Assembly: GCF_900128905.1 (NCBI RefSeq)
Contig: NZ_FQTV01000019.1
Span: 1 to 64,000 of the forward strand
Direction of reading: 5' to 3'
DNA from: Bacteroides luti
GTDB lineage: Bacteria; Bacteroidota; Bacteroidia; Bacteroidales; Bacteroidaceae
DNA: 64,000 nt
Part shown: positions 7,500-15,768 of the stretch, one piece after another
Numbering within the stretch: position 1 is the stretch's first letter
Layout: the number at the start of each line of letters is the position of its first letter
Notes under the pieces: generated by a model
What the model was told of the DNA's origin: nothing
What the model saw: only the letters and a program-made list of their open reading frames with translations
Databases searched by the model: none
Translations under genes and position numbers: made by a program

Positions 7500-8189
7500 A
7501 TGAAAGAAAAACTAACGATTAATCAATGGGCAGAAGAAGATCGTCCCAGAGAAAAAATGCTGGAAAAAGGTATAGGGGCTTTGACCGATGCCGAACTTCT
7601 GGCTATTCTTATAGGTTCTGGTAATACAGAGGAGACAGCTGTGGAACTGATGCGCAGAGTGCTGGCCTCATGCAATCATAATTTAAACGAACTGGGAAAG
7701 TTGACGGTTGAAGATTTATGCACTTTTAAAGGTATAGGTCCGGCGAAAGCAATTTCTATTTGCGCGGCTTCTGAGCTTGGAAAACGAAGAAAACTTTCAG
7801 AAATAACGGAACGTAATCAGGTAACTTGCTCTACTGATGTTTACAATCTGATGCATCCGTTAATGTGCGATTTACCTACTGAAGAGTGCTGGGTGTTATT
7901 ACTGAACCAGTCGAACAAAGTGATTGATAAAGTGAAAATCAGTTCGGGTGGTATAAGTGAAACTTCTGTTGATGTGAGATGTGTGCTTAGGGAAGCCTTG
8001 ATTAAACGTGCTGTTTCCATTATTCTTTGCCATAACCACCCATCTGGTAATACTCGTCCTAGTAAGGAGGATGATAAACTTACATCAAAGATGAGACAAG
8101 CCGGTGAGTATATGAATATAAATCTGGCCGATCATCTTATAGTTTGTGATGGGCATTATTACAGCTATGTTGACGAAGGTCGTTTTTAA
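7500..8189 (+). CDS. radC: RadC family JAB/MPN-domain protein
   Basis: A 229-residue protein with an N-terminal helix-hairpin-helix-like region (GIGALTDAELLAILIGSG, then FKGIGPAKA) and a C-terminal JAB metalloprotease-like domain with the signature CHNHPSGNTRPSKEDD, which gives the zinc-binding His pair, the Ser and the Asp. The family was first linked to DNA repair in E. coli, but that role is disputed; the domain suggests a metal-dependent hydrolase acting near DNA. The length is typical. It starts 17 nt after the upstream terminator and is followed by the DUF59 gene at 52 nt. Confidence 0.92.
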   Translation: MKEKLTINQWAEEDRPREKMLEKGIGALTDAELLAILIGSGNTEETAVELMRRVLASCNHNLNELGKLTVEDLCTFKGIGPAKAISICAASELGKRRKLSEITERNQVTCSTDVYNLMHPLMCDLPTEECWVLLLNQSNKVIDKVKISSGGISETSVDVRCVLREALIKRAVSIILCHNHPSGNTRPSKEDDKLTSKMRQAGEYMNINLADHLIVCDGHYYSYVDEGRF

Positions 8190-8240
8190 TTTGGAGATTA
8201 ATTCTTAATATTTATCTTTGCAGTACTAAAATAACTGATT

Positions 8241-8552
8241 ATGACGAAGTTTGAAATAGAAGAAAAGATTGTCGAGATGATTAAGACTGTATATGACCCG
8301 GAAATTCCGGTTAATATCTATGATCTCGGTTTGATTTATAAGATTGATGTAGCTGATAATGGTGATACTGTTATCGATATGACGCTTACTGCTCCAAATT
8401 GTCCGGCTGTGGATTTTATAGTAGAAGATGTTCGCCAAAAAGTGGAATCTGTAGAAGGAGTAACTTCTGCTACGGTTAACATTGTTTTTGAACCGGAATG
8501 GGACAAAGATATGATGAGCGAAGAAGCTAAACTGGAATTAGGATTTCTTTAA
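8241..8552 (+). CDS. DUF59 (MIP18-like) iron-sulfur assembly protein
   Basis: A 103-residue single-domain protein. VYDPEIPVNIYDLGLIYKI and LTAPNCPAVDFI are the family hallmarks; the Cys in the second block is the conserved cysteine. Members (SufT, the N-terminal part of Mrp, eukaryotic MIP18) help build or insert Fe-S clusters. No suf genes are in view. The gene may be cotranscribed with lpxH, whose start lies 9 nt downstream. I cannot tell a SufT role from a PaaD-like role, but the paa pathway is absent here. Confidence 0.85.
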   Translation: MTKFEIEEKIVEMIKTVYDPEIPVNIYDLGLIYKIDVADNGDTVIDMTLTAPNCPAVDFIVEDVRQKVESVEGVTSATVNIVFEPEWDKDMMSEEAKLELGFL

Positions 8553-8561
8553 ATAAGTGTG

Positions 8562-9329
8562 ATGAAGAAAAGAGTTTATTTCCTTTCGGATGCTCACCTT
8601 GGATCACGTGCTATAGAACATAGCCGTACACAAGAGCGTCGTTTGGTGAACTTCCTTGAGAGTATTCGCCACGATGCTGCTGCAATTTATCTGATGGGGG
8701 ATATGTTTGACTTTTGGTACGAGTTTAAATTAGTCGTACCAAAAGGATATACACGTTTTCTGGGAAAAATATCGGAATTGACTGATGCCGGGATAGAAAT
8801 ACATTACTTTACTGGTAATCATGATATTTGGTGCGGTGATTATCTGGAAAAAGAATGCGGCGTGATTCTTCATCGTAAAGCCATAACTACAGAAATACTT
8901 GGAAAAGAGTTTTATCTGGCGCATGGAGATGGACTTGGTGATCCTGATAAGTCGTTTAAATTGCTCCGGAAAATGTTTCACAATCATACTTTACAAACAA
9001 TGTTTTCGGCTTTGCACCCCCGATGGAGTGTTGAATTGGGATTGAGCTGGGCAAAAAAGAGCCGTTTGAAACGTATAGATGGTAAAGAACCTGATTATAT
9101 GGGTGAGGACAAAGAGTTCCTGGTTCTTTATACCAAAGAGTATCTTAAATCTCATCCCACAATTAACTACTTTATCTATGGGCACCGCCATATCATGCTT
9201 GATTTGATGTTATCGTCTTCTGCACGCGTAACAATTCTGGGCGACTGGATAAACTTTTATTCGTACGCTGTATTTGATGGAGATAACTTGTTTCTGGATG
9301 AATACGTAGAAGGCGAAGAAATTGCTTAA
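8562..9329 (+). CDS. lpxH: UDP-2,3-diacylglucosamine hydrolase
   Basis: A 255-residue metallophosphoesterase of the lipid A pathway, cleaving UDP-2,3-diacylglucosamine to lipid X and UMP at the inner membrane. The metal-binding motifs are in order: SDAHLG (D10, H12), GDMFDFWYE (46-54), TGNHD (84-88), LAHGD and GHRH near the C-terminus. The FDFWYE block is characteristic of LpxH. The ORF can be read from a GTG at 8559, but the next codon is an ATG and is the likelier start. It follows the DUF59 gene by 9 nt and ends before a bidirectional terminator. Confidence 0.87.
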   Translation: MKKRVYFLSDAHLGSRAIEHSRTQERRLVNFLESIRHDAAAIYLMGDMFDFWYEFKLVVPKGYTRFLGKISELTDAGIEIHYFTGNHDIWCGDYLEKECGVILHRKAITTEILGKEFYLAHGDGLGDPDKSFKLLRKMFHNHTLQTMFSALHPRWSVELGLSWAKKSRLKRIDGKEPDYMGEDKEFLVLYTKEYLKSHPTINYFIYGHRHIMLDLMLSSSARVTILGDWINFYSYAVFDGDNLFLDEYVEGEEIA

Positions 9330-9358
9330 AACTACCTGAATTTATTCATTGGAATGAT

Positions 9359-9404
9359 AAAAAAAAGAGAGGAATCTGCAAAAGCAAATTCCTCTTCTTT
9401 TTTA
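9359..9404. terminator. Bidirectional terminator between lpxH and rplS
   Basis: AAAAAAGAGAGGAAT pairs with ATTCCTCTTCTTTTTT (one mismatch). T-runs on both strands serve the convergent lpxH and rplS genes. Confidence 0.8.
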
Positions 9405-9419
9405 TTTCGAAACAGAGAA

Positions 9420-9782
9420 TTAAGCGTTTGTAGTGATAACTCTTTTTTCTTTGATTCTAGCTTTTTTACCAGTAAGAGCACGAAGGTAATATAATTTAGC
9501 TCTACGAACTTTACCAACTTTGTTCACTTCGATGCTATCGATGAATGGTGATTCGATTGGGAAGATTCTTTCTACACCAACTGTTCCAGACATTTTGCGA
9601 ACAGTAAAGCGTTTCTTTTCTCCGTGACCTGAAATCTTGATAACAACACCACGGTACAACTGTACACGTTCTTTGTTACCTTCAGTAATACGATAAGCTA
9701 CAGTTACAGTGTCTCCAGCTTTGAAGCTTGGGTGCTGTTTTCCAGTAGCAAATGCTTCTTCTGCAATTTTAATAAAATCCAT
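9420..9782 (-). CDS. rplS: 50S ribosomal protein L19
   Basis: A 120-residue basic protein at the 30S-50S interface. The sequence is typical L19: FKAGDTVTVAYRITEG near residue 20, VQLYRGVVIKISGHG, TVRKMSGTVGVERIFP, and the end RAKLYYLRALTGKKARIKEK. The length fits the family. It is a lone gene here, not grouped with rpsP, rimM and trmD as in many other phyla. A near-consensus promoter lies at 9866-9897, giving a leader of about 75 nt. Confidence 0.97.
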   Translation of the reverse strand: MDFIKIAEEAFATGKQHPSFKAGDTVTVAYRITEGNKERVQLYRGVVIKISGHGEKKRFTVRKMSGTVGVERIFPIESPFIDSIEVNKVGKVRRAKLYYLRALTGKKARIKEKRVITTNA

Positions 9783-9865
9783 TGTTTTGTTTTTTAAAAT
9801 GTTTTATCGTTACAACGCAACATATCAAGTAACTCTTCTTTGACAGCGATTGCGCGAAAGCGGTG

Positions 9866-9897
9866 CAAAGATGCGAATTATTTGTTGGATAGCCAAA
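9866..9897 (-). promoter_or_regulatory. Promoter of rplS
   Basis: On the minus strand: TTTG (9897-9894), a 20-nt spacer, CATCTTTG (9873-9866). One mismatch to TANNTTTG. Confidence 0.65.
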
Positions 9898-9915
9898 TAT
9901 CTAAGAAAAATTATA

Positions 9916-9923
9916 TATATTTG
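9916..9923 (+). promoter_or_regulatory. -7 box for the 5'-nucleotidase run
   Basis: TATATTTG is a perfect TANNTTTG box 12 nt before the first ATG. With a start point near 9930, the second ATG at 9945 may be the true start of the next gene. No clear -33 element is seen. Confidence 0.45.
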
Positions 9924-9935
9924 ACGGTATAAATA

Positions 9936-10724
9936 ATGTTTATTATGAGATATTTAGGGATAAATAAATCTATAGGAATGCTCTGCTTGTCAGGGCTACT
10001 CTTTTTTTCGTCATGCCATTCAGTTTATCAGTTGGCAAGCATACAAAGTAATAGTGTTGAAATTAATTCTGAATACGACACAAAGCAAGATAATGCGGCT
10101 GTTGCTGTTTTTGCTCCTTATAAAGCAAAAGTAGATAGTATTATGTCGCCGGTGATTGGAACCTGTGAAGTGGATATGACCTCTGGACGTCCTGAGAGTC
10201 TTCTCTCTAACCTGGTGGCAGATGTTCTTCGTGAATATGCAAATACTTTACCCGGACAAAAAACTGATCTTGCTGTTATTAACTTTGGAGGGCTAAGAAG
10301 TAATCTTCCAAAAGGTGATATAACATTTGGTACTATCTATGAAATTCTGCCTTTTGAGAATTCTCTTTGTCTTGTTAGTCTAAAAGGAACAGATCTGATT
10401 TCATTATTTAGCGATATTGCAAAAGTAGGAGGACAGGGGGTTAGCAATGTGAAGCTTCTGATTTCTGCTCCATCTAATGCCGAATTAATTGATGCTACAG
10501 TTGGAGGTGAAAAAATTGATAAGGATAAAATTTATACTGTGGCAACTATTGATTACTTAGCAGAGGGGAATGATGGTTTAGGGTCTTTCCTGAAAGCCGA
10601 AAAACGTGTTTGTCCTGAAGGGGCAGTTCTTCGTCATATTGTTCTTGATTATGTGAAGAAAAAAACGGTAAAAAGTGAAGTAATTACATCCAGTCTGGAT
10701 GGTAGAATTCAGATTAAGAAATAA
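9936..10724 (+). CDS. 5'-nucleotidase C-terminal-domain lipoprotein
   Basis: A 262-residue protein with a lipoprotein signal (FFSSC, cysteine at about residue 27), then only the C-terminal, substrate-binding domain of UshA-type 5'-nucleotidases: SLLSNLVADVLREYAN, VINFGGLRSNLPKGDI, ILPFENSLCLVSLKG and YLAEGNDGL. It lacks the metallophosphatase half, which is encoded by the next gene 9 nt downstream. Together the two would make a periplasmic nucleotide- or sugar-phosphate-cleaving enzyme in two chains. The start may be the internal ATG at 9945. The gene order is reversed relative to the domain order of one-chain UshA. Confidence 0.85.
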   Translation: MFIMRYLGINKSIGMLCLSGLLFFSSCHSVYQLASIQSNSVEINSEYDTKQDNAAVAVFAPYKAKVDSIMSPVIGTCEVDMTSGRPESLLSNLVADVLREYANTLPGQKTDLAVINFGGLRSNLPKGDITFGTIYEILPFENSLCLVSLKGTDLISLFSDIAKVGGQGVSNVKLLISAPSNAELIDATVGGEKIDKDKIYTVATIDYLAEGNDGLGSFLKAEKRVCPEGAVLRHIVLDYVKKKTVKSEVITSSLDGRIQIKK

Positions 10725-10733
10725 AGGAATACA

Positions 10734-11585
10734 ATGAAACGAACATTTTTTATAATAATATCGCTAATCTTATGCATTAACCTTTCTGCTCAGCGTGTAA
10801 AGGTGCTTACTATATTGCATACCAATGATACTCACAGTCGTGTTGAACCTATAAGCAAAAACGATGCTAATAAATCTCAGGCAGATAAAGGTGGGTTTGT
10901 TAGGCGAGCTTCTTATATAAAGCAGGCTCGAGCAGAGGATAAGGATGTTTTGTTGTTCGACTGCGGTGATTTTTCTCAGGGAACTCCATATTACAATATG
11001 TTTAAAGGAGAGGTGGAAATCAAGTTGATGAACGAAATGAAATATGATGCAGCAACGATTGGAAATCATGAGTTTGATTTTGGACTTGAGAATATGGCTC
11101 GTCTTTTTAAAATGGCGAAATTTCCATTTGTTTGTTCTAACTACAAGTTTACGGGTACTGTGCTTGATGGCTTGGTTAAACCTTATATAATTATTAAACG
11201 TAAAGGCCTGAAAATTGGAGTGTTTGGATTAAGTCCCAAAATGGAAGGATTGGTTCAGGCCGATAAGTGCAAAGGGGTGGTTTACTTTGAACCTTATGAT
11301 GTAGCAAATGAGGTCGCAACATATTTGAAAAAGAATGAACGTTGTGATGTGGTGGTTTGTCTTTCTCATTTGGGGTGGAAAGCTTCAGAAAATAATCCGG
11401 TTTGTGATGAAGTATTAGCAGCAAAAACACATAATATTGATTTAATATTAGGAGGACATTCTCATTCGTTTATTGAAACTCCTGTATATTACAAAAATTT
11501 AGATGGTAAGGAGGTTCCTGTAACACAGATGTGGAGAAATGGAGTCTATGTGGGAAAAATAAATCTAAAGTTTGAAAGGAAATAA
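10734..11585 (+). CDS. 5'-nucleotidase metallophosphatase-domain protein
   Basis: A 283-residue exported protein (signal peptide ending near LSAQ) with the calcineurin-like catalytic half of a UshA-type 5'-nucleotidase. Metal ligands are visible in LHTNDTHSR, LLFDCGDFSQG, TIGNHEFDFG, VVCLSHLG and LGGHSHSF. It ends where the one-chain enzyme would continue into the C-terminal domain, and the preceding gene supplies that part. The expected role is periplasmic hydrolysis of nucleotides or related phosphoesters for salvage. The downstream GH3/beta-lactamase gene begins 3 nt after the stop, so all three are probably one operon. Confidence 0.88.
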   Translation: MKRTFFIIISLILCINLSAQRVKVLTILHTNDTHSRVEPISKNDANKSQADKGGFVRRASYIKQARAEDKDVLLFDCGDFSQGTPYYNMFKGEVEIKLMNEMKYDAATIGNHEFDFGLENMARLFKMAKFPFVCSNYKFTGTVLDGLVKPYIIIKRKGLKIGVFGLSPKMEGLVQADKCKGVVYFEPYDVANEVATYLKKNERCDVVVCLSHLGWKASENNPVCDEVLAAKTHNIDLILGGHSHSFIETPVYYKNLDGKEVPVTQMWRNGVYVGKINLKFERK

Positions 11586-11588
11586 GTG

Positions 11589-14573
11589 ATGAAAAGGGTA
11601 TTTGTATTTACATTAGTTCTGGCTCTTTTATTACCTGTAGCAACCAAAGCACAGGTTGAACCTCTTTTGGCGTATAAGGTTTCACAACAAGAGTCTTGTC
11701 AGAAATGGGTTGAAAATACATTGTCTAAAATGACGATGAAAGAAAGAATTGGTCAGCTTTTTATTCATACAGTGAACCCCGATATCGATAAAAAGAATAA
11801 GAAGATGATTCGAAAGGCTGTTCGTGACAGCAAAATTGGTGGGTTGCTGTTCTCTGGTGGAAAACTGCAGGATCAGGCCTTATTAACTAATTTTGCTCAG
11901 TCGCAGGCTAAAATTCCATTGATGATTACTTTCGATGGTGAATGGGGATTGTCTATGAGACTGAAAAGTACTCCTGTTTTTCCAAAAAATGTAGTTTTGG
12001 GATGCATTCAGAATGATCAGCTTATTTACGAATATGGTCAGGAGGTAGCCAGGCAGTGTAAGGAGATGGGAGTTACAGTAAATTTTGCACCTGTTGCCGA
12101 TGTAAATCGTAATCCTAATAATCCTGTTATCAATGTCCGCTCATTTGGTGAAGAACCTCATGAAGTAGCAGATAAAGTTATTGCCTATGCCCAAGGACTT
12201 GAAAGCAAAGGGGTACTTTCTGTAGCAAAACACTTTCCGGGGCATGGAGATACAGATGTTGATTCTCATTTTGCTTTACCGGTGTTGGCTTTTACAAGAG
12301 AACGACTGGATAGCGTTGAACTCTATCCTTTTAAACAATATATAAAAGCTGGTTTGGGAGGCATTATGGTTGGACATCTTCAGGTGCCTATAATAGAGCC
12401 AAACAAGCTATTTCCTTCTTCTCTTTCACGTAATGTTGTATATGGTTTGCTTGCCGATGAACTTCGCTTTCAGGGATTGATCTTTACTGATGCCTTAGCG
12501 ATGAAAGGTGTTGCTTCTGCAGATAGAGTCTGCTTGCTGGCTTTGCAGGCTGGAAATGATATGGTGTTGGCTCCGGCAGATGTAGAAACAGAAGTTCAAA
12601 GTGTACTTAAAGCCCTTCAGAATGGAGAAATAAGTAAAGAGGAAATTGATCGTAAGTGTAGAAAAGTATTGTTATACAAATATATTTTAGGGCTGACAAG
12701 AGCCCCTGAAATTCGTTTGTCGGGTTTGGAAGAACGAATTAATACGGCAAATTCCGAAGCTTTAATACATAAACTGAGAACAGCTGCTATAACCGTTCTT
12801 GGAAATAGAGAACAGGAACTTCCTTTCCGGGCTTCTGCTGATGAAATTGCATTGGTAAGTGTAGGTGGCAGATCTGCTGACTCTGTGTTTATAGAAACAA
12901 TGAAGAAATATGCTCCGGTTAAATGCTATCATTTAACATACCAGATGAATGATTCATTGACGCAAGCCATGAAGCATGAGTTGTCATTACATAAGAGGGT
13001 TGTTGTTAGTATAACCGCTCAAGACCTGAAACCTTATCTTCATTTCTTTTCAGCTCTATCAATCAGTCAACCGGCAGTCTATGTGTTCTTTACTCCTTTT
13101 TCAGTAATGGAACAACTTCAGATACCCTTATCTGTTGCTTCTGCAGTAGTTTTAGGACATTCTGCTGATAATGATGTTCAAAATCAAATAGGTGATGTTC
13201 TTTTTGCTAAAGCCACAGCTGACGGGCGTTTATCAGTAAGTATAGGAACGCTTTTCTCTCCGGGAGATGGAGTGACGATTACCCCTAATACGGTGTTTCG
13301 CTCTGTACCAGAAGACTTTGGAATGAGTTCTGTTACATTAGCACGCATTGATTCAATTGTTAAGGAAGGAATTGAAGCTCGTGCTTTTCCTGGATGTCAG
13401 GTTTTGGTTATGAAGGATGGAAAGACTGTGTATAGCAAGAATTTTGGAAAATATACTTATGAAGGAGATCAGAAAGTAACATCAAATAGTATGTATGATC
13501 TTGCTTCTTTGTCAAAAACAACAGGAACATTACTTGCTATCATGAAGTTATACGATAAATGCTTGTTGAACCTTACTGATAAAGCATCTAAATATCTAGC
13601 TTTTCTTCGTGGTACTGACAAAGAGAATATAACGATTAAAGAATTGTTGTTTCATGAGTCTGGGTTGCCACCTTCGCTTCCGTTCTATCGACTGGCTATA
13701 GATGAAACAAGCTATGAAGCTCCTTTCTTTGTGAATAAGAAAGATTCTAAACATACCATACAGACTGAAGAGAATACTTATGCTTGTACTTCTTTTAAAT
13801 ATAAAGAAGGATGGGCTTCGACTAAGCCTTCCGATGAATTTACGATGCAGGTAACTGATAGTCTCTTTATGAATAAGAAATTTCATGAAGCAGCTATGCA
13901 GATGATTGCTCAGACTAAATTAGGAGCAAAGAAGTATAACTATAGTTGCGTTAACTTTATCCTTCTAAAAGAGATTGCCGAAACTGTTAGCGGAATCCCA
14001 ATGGATGAGTTCCTGAATCGTGAGTATTATGGACCAATGAGACTATATCATATTTGTTATCTGCCTTTACGTACGCATAAAAAAGATGAGGTTGTTCCTA
14101 CGGTGAAAAATGATTGTTTTCGAGGCGAACTGATTCAGGGATTTGTGAATGATGAGGCTGCGGCATATTTAGGTGGTATATCAGGTAACGCAGGCTTGTT
14201 TGCTTCTGCAAAGGATGTTGCAAAGGTATATCAGATGCTGCTTAATGGAGGTGAAATAGATGGGAAACGTTATTTAAGCAAATCAACCTGCAAGCTATTT
14301 ACCACAACTACTTCCAAGAGTGGCAGACGAGGCTTGGGATATGATAAGCCTGTACCTGCTAATCCACAAAATAGTCCTTGTTGTATTTCTGCTCCTGCTG
14401 CTGTTTACGGCCATACAGGGTGGACTGGGACATGTTGTTGGGTAGATCCGGTAAACGGACTGGTTTATGTGTTCTTGAGCAACCGTACATATCCGGATCG
14501 TTGGAATTTTAAATTGTCGAAGATGAATATACGTACGAACATTCAGGAAGTAATCTATCAATCAATGAAATAG
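11589..14573 (+). CDS. GH3 beta-N-acetylhexosaminidase fused to a serine beta-lactamase-like domain
   Basis: A 994-residue exported protein. After a signal peptide, about residues 40-380 form a GH3 domain like NagZ: KHFPGHGDTDVDSH near residue 213 carries the His-Asp acid-base pair, and LIFTDALAMKGV holds the likely nucleophile Asp. From about 590 to the end is a class C beta-lactamase/esterase fold: SLSK near 640 (Ser-x-x-Lys), YSCVN as the Tyr motif, and HTG near 940 in the KTG place. The pairing suggests periplasmic breakdown of muropeptides, one half removing GlcNAc and the other acting on peptide or ester bonds. The preceding GTG at 11586 is an unlikely start. It ends 5 bp from a convergent gene. 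Confidence 0.88.
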   Translation: MKRVFVFTLVLALLLPVATKAQVEPLLAYKVSQQESCQKWVENTLSKMTMKERIGQLFIHTVNPDIDKKNKKMIRKAVRDSKIGGLLFSGGKLQDQALLTNFAQSQAKIPLMITFDGEWGLSMRLKSTPVFPKNVVLGCIQNDQLIYEYGQEVARQCKEMGVTVNFAPVADVNRNPNNPVINVRSFGEEPHEVADKVIAYAQGLESKGVLSVAKHFPGHGDTDVDSHFALPVLAFTRERLDSVELYPFKQYIKAGLGGIMVGHLQVPIIEPNKLFPSSLSRNVVYGLLADELRFQGLIFTDALAMKGVASADRVCLLALQAGNDMVLAPADVETEVQSVLKALQNGEISKEEIDRKCRKVLLYKYILGLTRAPEIRLSGLEERINTANSEALIHKLRTAAITVLGNREQELPFRASADEIALVSVGGRSADSVFIETMKKYAPVKCYHLTYQMNDSLTQAMKHELSLHKRVVVSITAQDLKPYLHFFSALSISQPAVYVFFTPFSVMEQLQIPLSVASAVVLGHSADNDVQNQIGDVLFAKATADGRLSVSIGTLFSPGDGVTITPNTVFRSVPEDFGMSSVTLARIDSIVKEGIEARAFPGCQVLVMKDGKTVYSKNFGKYTYEGDQKVTSNSMYDLASLSKTTGTLLAIMKLYDKCLLNLTDKASKYLAFLRGTDKENITIKELLFHESGLPPSLPFYRLAIDETSYEAPFFVNKKDSKHTIQTEENTYACTSFKYKEGWASTKPSDEFTMQVTDSLFMNKKFHEAAMQMIAQTKLGAKKYNYSCVNFILLKEIAETVSGIPMDEFLNREYYGPMRLYHICYLPLRTHKKDEVVPTVKNDCFRGELIQGFVNDEAAAYLGGISGNAGLFASAKDVAKVYQMLLNGGEIDGKRYLSKSTCKLFTTTTSKSGRRGLGYDKPVPANPQNSPCCISAPAAVYGHTGWTGTCCWVDPVNGLVYVFLSNRTYPDRWNFKLSKMNIRTNIQEVIYQSMK

Positions 14574-14578
14574 TTTCT

Positions 14579-15280
14579 CTATTCAAAATAGAATGATAGC
14601 ACAATCATGCGTGAGTTTATCTGGTTGACTGATTGCGTATATTTTAAGAGTGTTTTATCATTTAAATCAGAACGGTCTGTTTTAAGTAAATTACTTAATC
14701 CAAAGCAGAACTTAAGTTCAGGAATAAGCTTGAAGAATGGGAGATAAAAGTCACAACCGATGCCAGCTTCTATATAGCAATCGGCACTTTTAAGTAATAA
14801 GACTCCATTCTTTTTTATACTGAGGTCGGCCATGGGATTAACTCCGGCCATTACGTATGGCCGATAGTTATTAAAGCGTTCTGCACTGAACTTTAAATCA
14901 AAAGGAAGAGACAAGTATGTGGATTTTATCTGCTGCCTGGTCTCTTCTTTGCTATTTTGCTCTTTGAAAATTACGGTTTTGTCACCGAAATGCAAAGTAG
15001 GAATAAGCCGGAGTGCCAGATCTTTCGTTAAGTAGAGTTCACCTAAAACACCAACACTGAATCCGGGAGAATAACTGGCAACATCGGCAAACCAGGATTC
15101 TCCATCCTTAGTAATGTATCCGTTGTTCTCAAATTTCAGATCTTGAGTATGCAAACCAATTAAAAAACCATAATGTAGCCTTCTTTGGTCAATATATGGT
15201 CTATTTTGTATCTTCTTTATCTGTGCATTTACGCCCAATGAAAATACAAATGATAGTAATATGATGAATATACGTTTCAA
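14579..15280 (-). CDS. PorT-family outer-membrane beta-barrel protein
   Basis: A 233-residue protein with a cleavable signal (ending near GVNA) and alternating beta strands typical of an eight-strand barrel, ending in an aromatic-rich strand (MIVLSFYFE). The segment NRPYIDQRRLHYGFLIGLHTQD resembles the start of PorT, a periodontal-pathogen protein needed for the type IX secretion pathway. PorT homologues also occur in Bacteroidetes without a full type IX system, so secretion is not proven. It converges with the GH3 fusion gene at a 5-bp gap. A generic porin-like barrel is the alternative. Confidence 0.65.
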   Translation of the reverse strand: MKRIFIILLSFVFSLGVNAQIKKIQNRPYIDQRRLHYGFLIGLHTQDLKFENNGYITKDGESWFADVASYSPGFSVGVLGELYLTKDLALRLIPTLHFGDKTVIFKEQNSKEETRQQIKSTYLSLPFDLKFSAERFNNYRPYVMAGVNPMADLSIKKNGVLLLKSADCYIEAGIGCDFYLPFFKLIPELKFCFGLSNLLKTDRSDLNDKTLLKYTQSVNQINSRMIVLSFYFE

Positions 15281-15436
15281 GTCCTGATAATTATTTTATG
15301 CTTATTATAACGGCAAATTACGCTTCTTATTGCAACGTTAAGACAAATAAAAGCTTATTAGGATTTTTGTTATTTAGATAAAATCCAAATTAACATAAAA
15401 TATGAAAGGAAATATGCTACAATTAGAATTAATCTC

Positions 15437-15444
15437 TATTTTTG
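15437..15444 (+). promoter_or_regulatory. -7 box for the ferredoxin gene
   Basis: TATTTTTG is a perfect TANNTTTG box 37 nt before the ferredoxin ATG. The -33 region is not recognisable. Confidence 0.5.
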
Positions 15445-15481
15445 TTGAGCAAATTAGTACTAATAATTAAAATTTAAGAAA

Positions 15482-15652
15482 ATGGCTTACGTAATTAATG
15501 ATGATTGTATTGCTTGCGGAACTTGTATTGACGAGTGTCCAGTAGGAGCTATCTCTGAAGGTGATATCTATTCAATCAATCCAGAGGTTTGTACAGAATG
15601 TGGAACTTGCGCAGATGTTTGTCCTTCTGAAGCAATACATCCGGGAAACTAA
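15482..15652 (+). CDS. 2[4Fe-4S] ferredoxin
   Basis: A 56-residue protein starting MAYVINDDCIACGTC. It has two CxxCxxCxxxCP clusters: C9, C12, C15 with C19, and C37, C40, C43 with C47, each followed by Pro. This is a clostridial-type low-potential electron carrier for soluble oxidoreductases such as pyruvate:ferredoxin oxidoreductase. The two halves mirror each other, as expected from the ancient duplication. It is a single-gene unit with its own -7 box and a strong terminator. Confidence 0.96.
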   Translation: MAYVINDDCIACGTCIDECPVGAISEGDIYSINPEVCTECGTCADVCPSEAIHPGN

Positions 15653-15674
15653 AAAATTCCTTCGGGTAAAAAAT

Positions 15675-15707
15675 AAAAAGGCTGTTTCAATCGAAACAGC
15701 CTTTTTA
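15675..15707 (+). terminator. Terminator of the ferredoxin gene
   Basis: AAAAAGGCTGTTTC pairs with GAAACAGCCTTTTT around a 4-nt loop. The T-run and the A-run allow it to work for both converging genes. Confidence 0.85.
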
Positions 15708-15768
15708 CTTATATATAGGTCTGGAAATTAATCTTATGATCTTATTTCCAGACTATTTATATTGTTGC

